A DNA stretch of 64,000 nucleotides from Diabrotica undecimpunctata (lineage: Eukaryota > Arthropoda > Insecta > Coleoptera > Chrysomelidae): positions 111,149,231-111,213,230 of the forward strand of contig NC_092806.1 in NCBI RefSeq assembly GCF_040954645.1, written 5' to 3'. The notes below the pieces were generated by a model. The model worked only from the letters and a program-made list of their open reading frames with translations. It made no database searches and was not told the DNA's origin. The translations under genes were made by a program, and so were the position numbers. This document shows, one piece after another, positions 53,531-64,000 of the stretch. Within the stretch, counting starts at the first letter, position 1. Each line of letters opens with the position of its first letter.

Positions 53531-56500
53531 ATGGAAGCTTTAAAGAAAAAGCGCAAATCACTTAAAGCATCAATTACACGTATCTCAGAATGGTTTATAG
53601 CTAATAAAGACACAGAAAACGAAATACTTGATTTTGAAAATAGGAAAGAAAAACTTTTTAATTTTTTCACACAATATGAACAAATTCAATTAGAAATCGA
53701 ACAGACTGATGACAGCGACCAACAATCAGCTGATCGAGCAAATGTTGAAGAAAAATACTTCAACACACTCAAAGGTTTGCAAAGAAAAATAATAGAATTA
53801 AATTTAACAGAAAATAAAGTACCTAGCTCAAATAATAATGCTGTTTCCAGTGCGAGGCTGCCTGAAATTAGCATGAAAACCTTTACCGGCAATTTCTCAG
53901 AATTCAATGAATTTTTTCAACTATTTGAAACTCTGATCACAAATAATTCAAGTTTAAATAATGTACAAAAGTTTATATATTTAAAATCCTTCCTCAAAGG
54001 AGAACCTTTAAACTTAATTAGCAGTATCGAAGTAGTAGATGCAAATTTTGCTATCGCTATAAAAACCCTAAAAGAAAGATATGATGACAAATCACGAGTG
54101 ATTAGTACTCTTATAAAAAAGCTGTTAAAGTCTCAATCTCTAGTTAAATGCACTCCTCAGGTACTAAGAGATTTTCTTGTACACACAAAGCAAACGCTTC
54201 AAGCTCTTAGTAATCTCGAAGTTCCAATTGAACATTGGGACCTCCTTTTAATAGAAATATTTTTAGAAAAAATAGATTTTGCTTCTCACAAGGCTTTTGA
54301 ATATGAAGTAGGTTCTAAGAATATTCCAACACTCAATCAATTTTTTGAATTTCTAGAAAAAAGATGTGATGTTTTAGAGAAACTTAATTACACTGAAACT
54401 CAGTCAAAGTTTAATAATAAAGTCACTCAAAAAACTGCTCATATTTCCACTATAAATAATAATAAATCTAGCTATGAAAATTGCATATTTTGTAAACAAA
54501 CTGGTCATAAAATATATCAGTGTAACTTATTTAAAGACACAAATTCTCGAGAAAGGTTTAATTTTGTAAAGCAAGCACAGCTTTGCAGAAACTGTTTTGG
54601 CACTAAGCATTTTACTGATAAATGCATCTCTAAATACACATGTAAAATTTGCAATAAAAAGCACAATACACTTCTGCATGAAGAAAATAATTTTTCTCAC
54701 ACTCATGAAAATAATTTATTTTCTCCCACTCGAAGCAATCAAAGTGCTTCAAATTCACATGATGGTAATCAAAATCACGTAAATAGACAACAATCACGCT
54801 TTAATGCACCACAAACCTCTCAATCGTCCGCAAGTATACAAGGTGATTCACAAACTCGCCATAGTGCACCACATATCTCTCAAAGTCATTTTCATGCTCC
54901 TCAAAGGAGTAATAATGCCCAAGTTACTCAAACAATTAATTCTCCACATTCATATAATGAATCACCAAACACTTCTACTCGCTTAAGCACTCAGACAAAT
55001 GAAAATTGTCTACTCTCAGACACGCAAAGTCAAAATTCATCTTGCATCTCTTCTCTCTCAACTTTCAATCCAAAAAACGAAGTTTTGCTAGCCACAGCGC
55101 TGGTAACAATTTACTCTAAAACTGGACAACCTGTACACGCAAGATGTCTTCTCGATAATGGATCTCAATCGAGCTTTGCAACAAAAGATTTAGTAAATAA
55201 ACTAAATTACTCTACCACTAATAAAAGATTACAAATTTCCACAATCTCTCAAAATTGTTCCATCTCAAATGAAATGGTAAACATTGAATTTTTCCCATAT
55301 AAAAACAATGATATGAAATTTGAAGTATCATGTGCAGTTTTGGATAATATTACGTGTAAAATACCTCAGGTACCTCTAGATCGTAGCAAAATAAAAATAC
55401 CAGATGGCATAAAGCTCAGTGATCCCTCTTACTCCTCCCCAGGGAGAATCGATCTCTTATTAGGTGCAGAAATTTACTGTGATCTATTAAAGGATGGTTT
55501 AATTCATATTGGAGCAGGTCTTCCAGTGCTTCAAAACACTCATTTAGGATATGTCATGTTCGGTAACCTATCTCCACAAGTTTCATCTAAGAAAAAGATG
55601 CACTCTCACTCAAACTGTAACTATTCACACTCGAATCATATTTCTTTATTTGTTCAATCTCACACTGAAGAAGAAAATATAAATAATCTTCTCCAAAGGT
55701 TTTGGGACATTGAAGAAGTTCCCGAAATAAAGCATTTAAGTCCTGATTATGAAAAGGCTGAGAAAATATTTAAAGCCACAACACAAATCCTACCGAATGG
55801 ACAGTTCCAAGTGGATTTACCCCTATGTACGCCTAATGAAAATAATAAATTGGGCGACTCTTTCCAAATGGCGCGAAGGCGATTTCTAAATTTGGAGAAC
55901 AAATTCTCAAAAAATGATTCTCTTTACAAACAATATAAATCTTTTATAGACGAGTATGTTGAATTAGGACATGCAAAATATGTTCCGTTGTCTCTGCAGA
56001 ATGTACACTCAGAAAACAAATATTTCTTGCCTCACCACAGTGTAGAAAAAGACACTTCTCTCACAACTCGTTTGCGCGTAGTTTTTGACGCATCCATGAA
56101 AACCACTTCTGGTTTTAGCCTTAATGATATTATGTTAAAGGGTTATACCACACAACCAGAACTATTTGACACTTTAGTCAACTTTAGACTCTTTAAGTAT
56201 GTGTTCACATCTGATATAAAAAAGATGTTTAGACAAATCAGAATAAACCCCAACCAAACTTTCTTACTAAATATTTTGTGGCGCAACTCTCCCTCGGAGC
56301 CGTTAAAATGTATACAATTGGAAACGGTTACCTATGGAACGAAACCAGCTACCTTCCTTAGCACACGATGTTTAATTGAACTCGCAAACATGCATAAGGA
56401 AGAATATCCTCTCGCTCATGATATGCTCATTAATTTTTGCTATATTGATGACATACTATATGGTACAAATAGTATTGAAACACTCACACTTGCGCATGAG

Positions 56501-59020
56501 CAAATCACTGCACTGCTACAAAAGGCAGGCATATCTCTTCACAAATGGTGTTCAAATTCACCACAATTTTTAGAAAATATTTCACAATTTTCAACTGACT
56601 CCACGTATGTCATATCTCCAGAAAATCATTCTAATAAAATATTAGGTCTTTGTTGGGACTCTAAATTAGATAGTTTCTCTATTTCAGTGCCAGAAATCGA
56701 AATAAAAGATTCCTACACTAAGAGACAAGTGCTCTCGATAATCGCAAGTTTTTTCGACCCCAAGGGATTAATTAATCCTGTAATAGTAACTGCAAAAATA
56801 ATAATGCAAAAAATTTGGCTTTCAAAAATTCAGTGGAATGAAAGTTTAGACTCTACACTCTTAAATGAATGGTTAAATTTTCTCAAACATATTTCAGCAC
56901 TAAAACATTTAAAAATTCACAGACCTTTTTTTATTGAAAATTATATATGTAGTATACAAATACACGCATTTTCCGACGCTAGTGAAAAGGCATACGCCAG
57001 CTGCATATATATTAGAGTTACTTATAGCTCAAGGAATGTCTCTTCCAGACTCATCACCTCTAAAAGTAGGGTAGCTCCAATAAAAACATTAACTTTACCT
57101 AAGTTAGAACTTATGGGTGCTGTTTTATGCAGCAAACTCACTAAAAGAATAGTTGAAATTCTAAATAATAAATTAACTCAAATAGACTCAATAAACTGCT
57201 GGACGGACTCAGAAATCGTACTTGCTTGGTTAGGCTCACATAGCTCGAGATGGTCACAGTTTGTTGCAAATAGAGTTTCTGAAATACAAGGAAACCCACA
57301 ATTTAAGTGGCGATATATAAAGTCAAAACAAAACCCCGCAGATATTGCGTCAAGAGGCATGTCTGCTCCCGAACTTCTAAACTCAAAATTTTGGTTTCAA
57401 GGTCCCTCATTTCTACTTAATTATGACTTAGATTTAACTTCTTATGATTCAAAACCAAATGTAAGTAAAATACCCGAGGAAAAGAAAATAGTTCATCTAG
57501 CACAAGAAAGTCCAATAAGTTTCATTGAAAATTTATCTCTCAAATTTTCAAACTTCTCAAAACTACAACGCAGTATCACACTTATTCTCAGGTACATTCA
57601 CAATTTCAAGTTTCCAAATGAAAAATATGTTGGACCCTTCTCTGTTTCAGAATTAAAAAATGCTGAAAATTTAATAATAAAACTTTTGCAAAAGGCACAC
57701 TTTTTTCGAGAATTTTCTTGTCTTAAAAATAAGGAGATAATTTCAAATAGAACAATTTTAAAACTCAACCCATTCATAGATAATCAGCAAATGATTCGTG
57801 TAGGTGGTCGTCTAAGGTACTCAGACGTCCCATATGAACAGAAGTACCCATTACTTCTACCCTCTCATAATCACATAGTAAAATTAATGCTGCATAGAGA
57901 ACATATAAGATTATGTCATGCAGGCCCTCAAAATACTCTTTCCAATTTTCGTTTAAGATATTGGTCTCTAAATGGTCTCAAAGAAACTAAAAGAATAATT
58001 AATAAATGTCACGATTGTTTTAAATTTAAAGCAAAGACAGCCACACAGTTAATGGCTGATTTACCACGGGAACGTTCATGTTTCTCCCCTCCATTTACCA
58101 ATGTTGGTCTAGACTTTGGTGGTCCATTTCTTATAAAAAGCTCCAATTTAAGAAAGGCTCCAAAAATAAAATCCTACATAGCGTTGTTCGTATGTATGGT
58201 TACTCGTGCAGTGCACATCGAATTAGTCACAGGTCTCTCCACCGAAAGTTTCTTACTTGCTTTAAAAAGATTCATCAGTAGGAGAGGCTGTTCACAAATT
58301 ATCTACTCAGATAACGCCACTAATTTTCTAGGAGCTAGAAATCAGTTGAGGGAAGTTGCACTATTTCTTAAACAAAAGGAAACCTCTGAGTCCATATTTA
58401 ATTTTCTCTCCTTTTCTGAAATCCAATGGAAATTTATTGTAGCCTATTCTCCGCATCATGGTGGAATTTGGGAGGCAGCCATAAAAAGTGCCAAATATCA
58501 CATTTTAAGGCTTTTAGGCAATACCACTTTAACTTTTGAAGCCTTTAGCACAGTTCTCGCACAAATAGAAGCAGTACTAAACTCACGCCCTCTTTGTGCT
58601 ATGTCAAATGATCCAAATGACTTTAACACATTGTCTCCAGGACATTTCCTAATAGGAAAACCAATTACGTCATTTCCTGAAGAGATAGTGACGGAAATAC
58701 CTGACAATAAATTAACAATTTGGCAAAACTACATGAAGATTCAGCAATCATTTGCCAAACGCTGGAAAATTGATTACCTTAATCAACTTCAGAATCGCCC
58801 CAAGTGGTTAACACCACAGAAGAATCTTGAAGTTAACGACTTAGTTCTATTAAAGGAAGATAAAGTTCCACCCCTACACTGGCCATTGGCAAGAATTGTT
58901 GAATTGTTTACTGGTAAGGACGATAAGGTCCGGAGTGTTAAAATAAAGACTAGAGATGGATATTTTAACAGACCCATTACAAAACTCTGTCCTCTTCCTG
59001 TGGACAAAGTAGAAAATTAA
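53531..59020 (+). CDS. BEL/Pao Gag-Pol polyprotein
   Basis: One 1829-codon frame without stops, in the normal size range for BEL/Pao. Order: a DUF1759-type Gag region (SMKTFTGNFSEFNEFFQLFE); zinc knuckles CIFCKQTGHKIYQC (C318) and CRNCFGTKHFTDKC (C352) plus CKICNKKHNTLLH; a Ser/Gln/His-rich spacer; a DUF1758 aspartic protease with LLDNGSQSSF (D542); RT with LRVVFDASMKTTSGFSLND and CYIDDILYG (Y971-D974); the A17-type and RNase H region with HAFSDASEKAYASCIYIR (D1149) and CWTDSEIVLAWL; integrase zinc site (REHIRLCHAG...CHDCFKF) and core with GLDFGGPF (D1528), YSDNATNFLGA (D1594), GGIWEAAIKSAK (E1648); and a DUF5641 C-terminus (LEVNDLVLLKEDKVPPLHWP). The ATG at 53531 follows a plausible AAAAAATGG context. 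Likely functional. Confidence 0.93.
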   Translation: MEALKKKRKSLKASITRISEWFIANKDTENEILDFENRKEKLFNFFTQYEQIQLEIEQTDDSDQQSADRANVEEKYFNTLKGLQRKIIELNLTENKVPSSNNNAVSSARLPEISMKTFTGNFSEFNEFFQLFETLITNNSSLNNVQKFIYLKSFLKGEPLNLISSIEVVDANFAIAIKTLKERYDDKSRVISTLIKKLLKSQSLVKCTPQVLRDFLVHTKQTLQALSNLEVPIEHWDLLLIEIFLEKIDFASHKAFEYEVGSKNIPTLNQFFEFLEKRCDVLEKLNYTETQSKFNNKVTQKTAHISTINNNKSSYENCIFCKQTGHKIYQCNLFKDTNSRERFNFVKQAQLCRNCFGTKHFTDKCISKYTCKICNKKHNTLLHEENNFSHTHENNLFSPTRSNQSASNSHDGNQNHVNRQQSRFNAPQTSQSSASIQGDSQTRHSAPHISQSHFHAPQRSNNAQVTQTINSPHSYNESPNTSTRLSTQTNENCLLSDTQSQNSSCISSLSTFNPKNEVLLATALVTIYSKTGQPVHARCLLDNGSQSSFATKDLVNKLNYSTTNKRLQISTISQNCSISNEMVNIEFFPYKNNDMKFEVSCAVLDNITCKIPQVPLDRSKIKIPDGIKLSDPSYSSPGRIDLLLGAEIYCDLLKDGLIHIGAGLPVLQNTHLGYVMFGNLSPQVSSKKKMHSHSNCNYSHSNHISLFVQSHTEEENINNLLQRFWDIEEVPEIKHLSPDYEKAEKIFKATTQILPNGQFQVDLPLCTPNENNKLGDSFQMARRRFLNLENKFSKNDSLYKQYKSFIDEYVELGHAKYVPLSLQNVHSENKYFLPHHSVEKDTSLTTRLRVVFDASMKTTSGFSLNDIMLKGYTTQPELFDTLVNFRLFKYVFTSDIKKMFRQIRINPNQTFLLNILWRNSPSEPLKCIQLETVTYGTKPATFLSTRCLIELANMHKEEYPLAHDMLINFCYIDDILYGTNSIETLTLAHEQITALLQKAGISLHKWCSNSPQFLENISQFSTDSTYVISPENHSNKILGLCWDSKLDSFSISVPEIEIKDSYTKRQVLSIIASFFDPKGLINPVIVTAKIIMQKIWLSKIQWNESLDSTLLNEWLNFLKHISALKHLKIHRPFFIENYICSIQIHAFSDASEKAYASCIYIRVTYSSRNVSSRLITSKSRVAPIKTLTLPKLELMGAVLCSKLTKRIVEILNNKLTQIDSINCWTDSEIVLAWLGSHSSRWSQFVANRVSEIQGNPQFKWRYIKSKQNPADIASRGMSAPELLNSKFWFQGPSFLLNYDLDLTSYDSKPNVSKIPEEKKIVHLAQESPISFIENLSLKFSNFSKLQRSITLILRYIHNFKFPNEKYVGPFSVSELKNAENLIIKLLQKAHFFREFSCLKNKEIISNRTILKLNPFIDNQQMIRVGGRLRYSDVPYEQKYPLLLPSHNHIVKLMLHREHIRLCHAGPQNTLSNFRLRYWSLNGLKETKRIINKCHDCFKFKAKTATQLMADLPRERSCFSPPFTNVGLDFGGPFLIKSSNLRKAPKIKSYIALFVCMVTRAVHIELVTGLSTESFLLALKRFISRRGCSQIIYSDNATNFLGARNQLREVALFLKQKETSESIFNFLSFSEIQWKFIVAYSPHHGGIWEAAIKSAKYHILRLLGNTTLTFEAFSTVLAQIEAVLNSRPLCAMSNDPNDFNTLSPGHFLIGKPITSFPEEIVTEIPDNKLTIWQNYMKIQQSFAKRWKIDYLNQLQNRPKWLTPQKNLEVNDLVLLKEDKVPPLHWPLARIVELFTGKDDKVRSVKIKTRDGYFNRPITKLCPLPVDKVEN

Positions 59021-59163
59021 AATTTTAAATTTTGTCACATTTATATGTATTACTCTAGTTTAGGAATAGTTATTTCTTAAATTACATTTAAGTTAAGTTT
59101 GCTAACTTTCTCAAATCACTCTTTCTTTCGTTTTGAAGTAAATACTTCAACGCGGGCAGTCTA

Positions 59164-59744
59164 TGTTCCAGAAATGAACATATCATTTTAAAATATAAAA
59201 TAAAAATATAGTTCTTTACACTTTTCTTAGTGTAGAATAAGTAAAATAGTCACTTTATGAAGTTTGCTCCGACTTAATGGTGCCACAGCCTCTTAAATAG
59301 TTTTCACACCTAAATACAAGAGGGGTAATCTACACTTTTACGCACCAAATTTTATTTTATTAGTTCTCACTCACACGCCCTTGAGGCAACACTCTCAATT
59401 CATATATAAAATATTTCTCTACGCCGAAATCGGGCATTTTTTCTCATAAATACGGTTTCTCTCTTTTACGTGTGATAAAGAAAGAATTATTTGATACTGT
59501 ATAGTCAGCTACGTCGTTTGAACCTCTTTAATCTAAAAATAGTTAATAATAAGTCGATAAACTTAAAGTGCTTTTATTTCTCTGGAGCAATATTTGCTCA
59601 TATTAACAATCCTTATCCTTCAACGGTCACTGAAGAACCAAACCTATGGAGATACATCCATTCACAAGTCCTTTGAAGTAAGGCTTGGAATCAAAAGATT
59701 TCCAACTCTCGAATATAGGGAGCCAGTAACAAGGCTCCCACTCA
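59164..59744 (+). repeat. 3' LTR of BEL/Pao element
   Basis: 581 bp, equal in length to the 5' LTR, ending CTCCCACTCA where the 5' LTR has CTCCCACACA. Six differences lie between about 59706 and 59742; none was seen before. Confidence 0.9.
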
Positions 59745-59754
59745 AGGTTCGTGA

Positions 59755-60015
59755 TCAATCTTTGGCTTGGTCATCAGTCCATCTGATTTAAAGTCTGCCT
59801 CTACTTGTCTTATGTAATCTTGGTCGACACTCTACAATTTGCTTTATTTAATGGTTGTCTTACATTCTTTCGATGTACCTTGCCCAGTTTCATTTTAACA
59901 TAGCAGTCTTTTAGATTATATGTGTTACTTTTGATCGTCTTCTTATCTCCTCATTAGTTATGTGATCGCTGAGCTTAATATCGAGCATTCTACGTTCTAT
60001 AGCCCTCTGCTATTG
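59755..60015 (-). pseudogene. RTE-like family 2, C-terminal tail
   Basis: The minus strand reads ERRMLDIKLSDHITNEEIRR, then AMLKWNWARYIERM and PRLHKTSRGRL with IRWTDDQAKD, in shifted frames. It matches the KWKWAGHxxR...GRPxxRWxDD tail at 20661-21071. The BEL/Pao target site is a few bases from the end of this match, so the insertion probably cut the element, but I could not recognise the continuation left of 52360. Confidence 0.55.
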
Positions 60016-60444
60016 AGCTGTAATTATTACTACGATTGTATTAATTACTACTATAACATCAAATAAAAAGCAAACTAGTGTTTTAATATAACTCAGTTAA
60101 GTTGTTGAGAGTTTTAAAATAGATTATTAAATACATTATAAGACAGTTCTTTCCTAATTAAGAATTAACGCAGCAGTATATTTTTTCTATCGGACTAAAA
60201 AATTAGTGTTTTAATGTTTTTAAAAATACTAAGCAAACTTTTGTTCCTGGTATGATTATTAACAACCATATATTTAAAAATGCAAAAAAAACTGTCTAAG
60301 AGTCAAGACGTATATTGAAAATATTTAACTCGATATGTTAAGGTTCTACATTCTCTGTTCTTCTGTATCGAGTGAAATCGTGGACTTCAGCTGGTGTTAC
60401 TGTAAATATTTTCTTAATTTTAACTTTACTATCTAATTCCTCAA
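60016..60444. other. Unassigned AT-rich stretch
   Basis: No gene or element recognised. Confidence 0.35.
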
Positions 60445-60924
60445 TCCGAGGACCCTTAATATCTTGGAATGCACTTGGATCGCCGTATAACTTGGAAAAA
60501 ACATATTTTTAACAAACGAAAGCAGCTTGGACTTAAATTGAGAAGTATTTATTGGATCATTGGACGCAATTTAAAACTATCTTTGGATAACAAAATTTTA
60601 CTCTACAAGTCTAAACTCAAGCCCATATGGACTTATGAGATTCAGCTATTGGGCACTGCTAGCGTCTCCAATAAAAACATCTTACAGAGATTCCAAAACA
60701 AGGTGCTGCGTGCCATAGTCAATGCGCCATACTATGTATCCAACGGGGTGATTCAACACGACATACCCCTAGAATCCGTGAAAGAAGCCATACAACGTTT
60801 TAGTGTTAAATACTGTGAACGAGTGCTAGTGCATCCTAATGCGTTTGTTCGACAACTAAATGTACGGAACGTCTTTGAAGTGCGTAGACTAAAACGGCAA
60901 TTGCCGTCTGACTTGTCCAACTGA
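60445..60924 (+). pseudogene. Jockey-like ORF2 C-terminus, open but 5'-truncated
   Basis: The plus strand reads YLGMHLDRRITWKKHIFNKR, KQLGLKLRSIYWIIGRNLKL, LLYKSKLKPIWTYEIQLLGT, QRFQNKVLRAIVNAPYYVSN and ends RRLKRQLPSDLSN with a TGA at 60922. This is the thumb and C-terminal region after RT of Jockey-clade ORF2 (YLGxxLDRRLTWxxHI...LKPIWTYGIQLWG). No RT precedes it. The frame is open for 151+ codons, so this truncated copy is fairly young. A different copy from those at 7.1 and 47 kb. Confidence 0.8.
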
Positions 60925-62404
60925 ACATAATAAGTGTATTCAAACTAATAAAATTTTAATTTTAGAATTGTAAAGAGGTTACTCAATGGAGTAACTCTCT
61001 ACATGTCTGCATTTTTTACCATACCAATGGAGTTAATAAAAAAAAAGCTTTACTATAGGTGTATGACTTTTAGGACATCAGTCACTGAATCAGTCAGAAT
61101 AGCCATCTTATGGTTAACGAAAATTCGTAACGGATTATCACTACTTTATAGGTTTAACATAACATTCTTGTTCATTATTTTAAAAAGTTACTTGACCTAA
61201 GCAACGTTCGATGTACCGCCACTGATCAGCGATGCCGCGGTGCCCTACAAAAGGAACAATGGTCCTCTGTATCTGTCGGGACCCCTCTCGCTTATATTTA
61301 TTCACTCCCTATTATTCAATCAACAATCGCATACCCATTGTGTACCCATCTGTGTACGCAAGGCGTCTAAACCGTGGTATCTTAAGCCTGACCTTGCTGA
61401 CCTCCGAAAGCCCATGCGATATCTCCAGGGAGCAAGCAATGGCTCTATTTATTTAGTAGTTCAGATTTGGACAGTTGCCTGTCTAATGAAAATAACAACT
61501 TTATATCATATTACCTATCACATATTAAAAAGAATATTGGTTTCGTTAATTACTTTCCTGAATTATTGGCATTACATTTTTATGAAATTATGGGATCAAT
61601 ATTAGTGTCATTGGGTGTTGAAGTAGGAACTTAAATTAAGTAGATGAGAATTATTATGAGAGTGGTTATTTATAGGAAAGTATTAAAAATTTTTATATTT
61701 TATGAGTAAAGAGCACTATGATACATTGAGGTTAAGCGTATAGTGACTCCCTGTCATTCTCCGTATCGTTTTAATCGTTTTTATTTTAAATTTGTTTAAT
61801 TTGGTAGTTTCCCCTACGATGTGCGACGCCTTTAACAGTGTTTTTACCGAAGATTGTTGTCACGAATCTCCGTGAATTGCTTTTTGTGGTTAAAAATGCA
61901 CAAAAAACTTTGATTTCGCGTGAGAAAATATCACAAAAATATTGTTTCAAAAATTTCAAAAAGTATTACTTAATAGTTATTGTAAAATTAAAATCTTTTA
62001 TCCCAAAAAGTATTTATCTACAACGTTATTGTGCATTAACTAGATGGTCTACATGAATTCTAAAAGCACCAAATTGAAGAAAAAGGCTTATATTATTAAA
62101 TTAAATCACAGTATGATTAAAAAGTTTATGTTTAATATTGTAAAATTGGTTTGCAAAAGTACTGTAATTTTAGGCTTATAAACATTTAAAAAACTCAGAT
62201 GCAATAATATGTAGGAAGTTATTTTTTTTATTCCCCATGTTGACCCAAGACCCTTAAAACCCGATTTAGCCGTTTTTTTTTAATTCAGCGTAACTGTGTT
62301 TATAAGCAATAAGCAATTTAAAAAGAACCATGTGAAAGATAAGCAGTTCAAGTTTAGACAAAAAAAAAAATTAAAAACGATTCCTTTAAAAATTAGCTAT
62401 CTAT
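60925..62404. other. Unassigned stretch
   Basis: No element recognised. Between 61200 and 61460 the composition is more balanced and two frames are open (74 and 121 codons, overlapping), but neither shows a known domain. Confidence 0.3.
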
Positions 62405-62415
62405 AATGCGCCAAA

Positions 62416-62824
62416 ATGGAATGGAATCTTGGACCTTGAATGCGACATCACTGAAAAAACTGGAATCATTTGAGCTGTGGGTGTACAGAAGAATTCTGAA
62501 AATATCATGGACAGAACACGTCACAAACAAAAAGGTTCTGGGAAGGATGAACAAAGAAATGGAAATTTTAAATAAAATAAAAACAAGAAAATTAGAATAT
62601 CTCGGACATATTACACGTGGAGAGAAATACACCTTGCTCCAACTGATTATGCAGGGAAAGATCCAAGGAAAGAGAAGCATAGGGAGGCGTAGAATGTCAT
62701 GGCTGCGCAACTTGAGAGAGTGGTACGGATGTACATCAAATGAACTTTTCAGAGCAGCCGTCTCAAAAGTCCGAATAGCTATGATGATTGCCGACCTCCG
62801 CCGCGGAGATGGCACTTGAAGAAG
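62416..62824 (+). mobile_element. RTE-like copy G, 409-bp tail with 11-bp target duplication
   Basis: Bounded by aatgcgccaaa at 62405-62415 and 62825-62835. The insert encodes GMESWTLNATSLKKLESFEL, RILKISWTEHVTNKKVLGRM, TRKLEYLGHITRGEKYTLLQ, KRSIGRRRMSWLRNLREWYG and ends with RRGDGT, stop, and GGCACTTGAAGAA. The frame is open throughout. The apparent start codon at 62406 lies in the target duplication, so it is not a real start. One of the best-preserved RTE tails here. Confidence 0.85.
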
Positions 62825-62835
62825 AATGCGCCAAA

Positions 62836-64000
62836 GATAAAGGGTTTAGAAGTGAAGCGATTTTACTATTTTAAAAACTGAATTCATACATTCAAGTTTA
62901 TAAAAATCGCAATATCTCTGATTCTAATCAACGAAAATGTAAGTTTTTTAATTTGGGGTAATTAGTAAATTTGTGAATTGTTTATTTAATTAAGTAATTT
63001 GATTAAACAATTTAAAATAAACATTTTTTGGCAAAATTTTACTTTTCTCTTGTTTTTATTAGTAGAAAAGATTATAAATAAATAAATATTTATGTATAGT
63101 AGTTATAGATAATATTCCTTATTAAAAAATTAATTTTTTATTCGAAAATCAAATTTATACGTGTTAATTTTTTTTATTATTGTTACAATTACTTTATCTC
63201 AAAAATATTAAAAATATATTTTTTCTTCAAACGTCAAATAATGATGACATTACTTATCTAACTTGATCCTGTCAAAGTTTGATGTCTCCGCCGGCAGCAG
63301 TTTTTTTTTCCCATTTCTTTACGGCGGACGGAAAAATGTTGTCATGGCAACAATATGAAACATGTCACAAAGCAACAATACAAATGTCATTAACAACAAT
63401 TAAACATCATTTTTATTTATAATAATATTAAAAGTACAATTAGTTAATGAGGCATTTTCAAAATTGAAACAGTGCAAAAATGTTCCCGACTCTTGATACG
63501 CATTGGTAATTGTTGATGATACTGATGGTCGAGAACAACTTTCAGCAATCATTCCAACGTGCTACTGCATCATTAGCCGCGGACTCAATTTCGTTTAGGT
63601 TTTCCATTTTCGCACTAAATTTGCGCTTGCGGTTGCAACAACAATAAGCTGTCTTTAATAATTGCAAACAACTGTCAAACAACTGTAACCAGGGAGACGC
63701 AAATCCCACCGACGACTTAATTATTTTAATTTCTTACATCTAGACGACTTTGATAGTTGTCACAGTTAATTTCGAGTAAAAATAGCGTATGAATTGTACT
63801 ATTTATGGTTGAAAATTGCTACGTTTGAAGAAAAAATAGTTTACTTTATTAAGTATATATATTAAGTATATTTAAGTAATATACTATTACACAAATTAAT
63901 CGTTATAAACTTTGTATAACTATAAATAGAAACTATGGAATTAATTTGTATATATTGTTATGTTATTATAAATCTTCTAATTTATTGTTTTCATTTATTT
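62836..64000. other. Unassigned stretch with a possible host promoter or first exon
   Basis: AT-rich up to 63220; then 63260-63720 is less AT-rich, with repeated tgtcaaa-type strings (63269, 63674). No TE is recognised here. Confidence 0.3.
63542..63607 (-). CDS. Small open frame, possible first exon, 21 codons
   Basis: The minus strand reads MENLNEIESAANDAVARWND, C, stop. It sits in the most GC-balanced part of the right end. It is too short to trust; a splice donor-like GTAGCA lies inside it. It is recorded only because it could be the first exon of a gene running left. I recognise no family. Confidence 0.15.
   Translation of the reverse strand: MENLNEIESAANDAVARWNDC

Larger units (their letters stand above)
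52365..59744 (+). mobile_element. Complete BEL/Pao LTR retrotransposon
   Basis: A 7380-bp element: 581-bp LTRs (52365-52945 and 59164-59744), 5-bp AGGTT target duplications (52360-52364 and 59745-59749), a leader of ~585 bp and one long Gag-Pol frame. The LTRs are identical over the first ~537 bp but differ at six positions in the last ~43 bp. The open frame and near-identical LTRs indicate a recent insertion. It lies just beside an RTE family 2 tail. Confidence 0.93.

Noticed and set aside
62393..62815. A 140-codon minus-strand open frame
   Set aside because: Antisense of the RTE copy G C-terminus.

Overview
The window is AT-rich eukaryotic DNA, almost certainly from an insect; a beetle would fit, but the sequence does not prove it. 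The evidence is the repeat content: R1-clade, Jockey-like and RTE-like non-LTR retrotransposons, a BEL/Pao and a Ty3/Gypsy LTR element, piggyBac, Tc1/IS630, Helitron and Penelope-like pieces. There is no operon structure, no rRNA or tRNA gene, and no host gene I can name with confidence. Nearly every recognisable coding stretch belongs to a transposable element (TE).

Layout. 0.3-3.3 kb: an IS630/Tc1-like transposase relic split by a piggyBac relic at a TTAA. 3.96-4.35 kb: a large fold-back MITE. 4.9-6.8 kb: a second piggyBac relic. 7.1-8.9 kb: a Jockey-like tail and a Helitron helicase fragment with its 3' terminus. 9.1-10.9 kb: a TTTTATTCTA minisatellite, then a ~0.3-kb tandem repeat. 10.9-26.6 kb: a dense stack of non-LTR retrotransposons (LINE-A, R1, RTE) inserted into one another, up to three levels deep, with target-site duplications (TSDs) still readable. 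27.4-29.8 kb: a nearly intact piggyBac element with 16-bp perfect terminal inverted repeats and one in-frame TGA. 30.1-36.5 kb: an apparently intact, very young Gypsy element whose two 353-bp LTRs look identical. 37-41 kb: Penelope-like and Tc1 remnants. 43.3-44.6 kb: a decayed multicopy transposon-type gene (DUF7869-like). 46.9-49.0 kb: a Jockey-like element. 50.1-51.1 kb: an RTE inside an RTE. 52.4-59.7 kb: an intact BEL/Pao element with an 1829-codon open frame. 59.8-62.8 kb: more LINE tails. The rest is AT-rich sequence in which I recognise nothing.

The most unusual object is the Gypsy element. Its Gag starts with a SAP-like DNA-binding domain followed by duplicated coiled-coil repeats. 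Its Pol carries, after the integrase, a macrodomain resembling TARG1/OARD1 (ADP-ribose hydrolase family) and then a CCCH zinc finger. I do not know of a described Gypsy lineage with this arrangement. Second in interest is the nesting: several host elements read through in frame once the insertion and one TSD copy are disregarded, which gives a relative chronology of activity.
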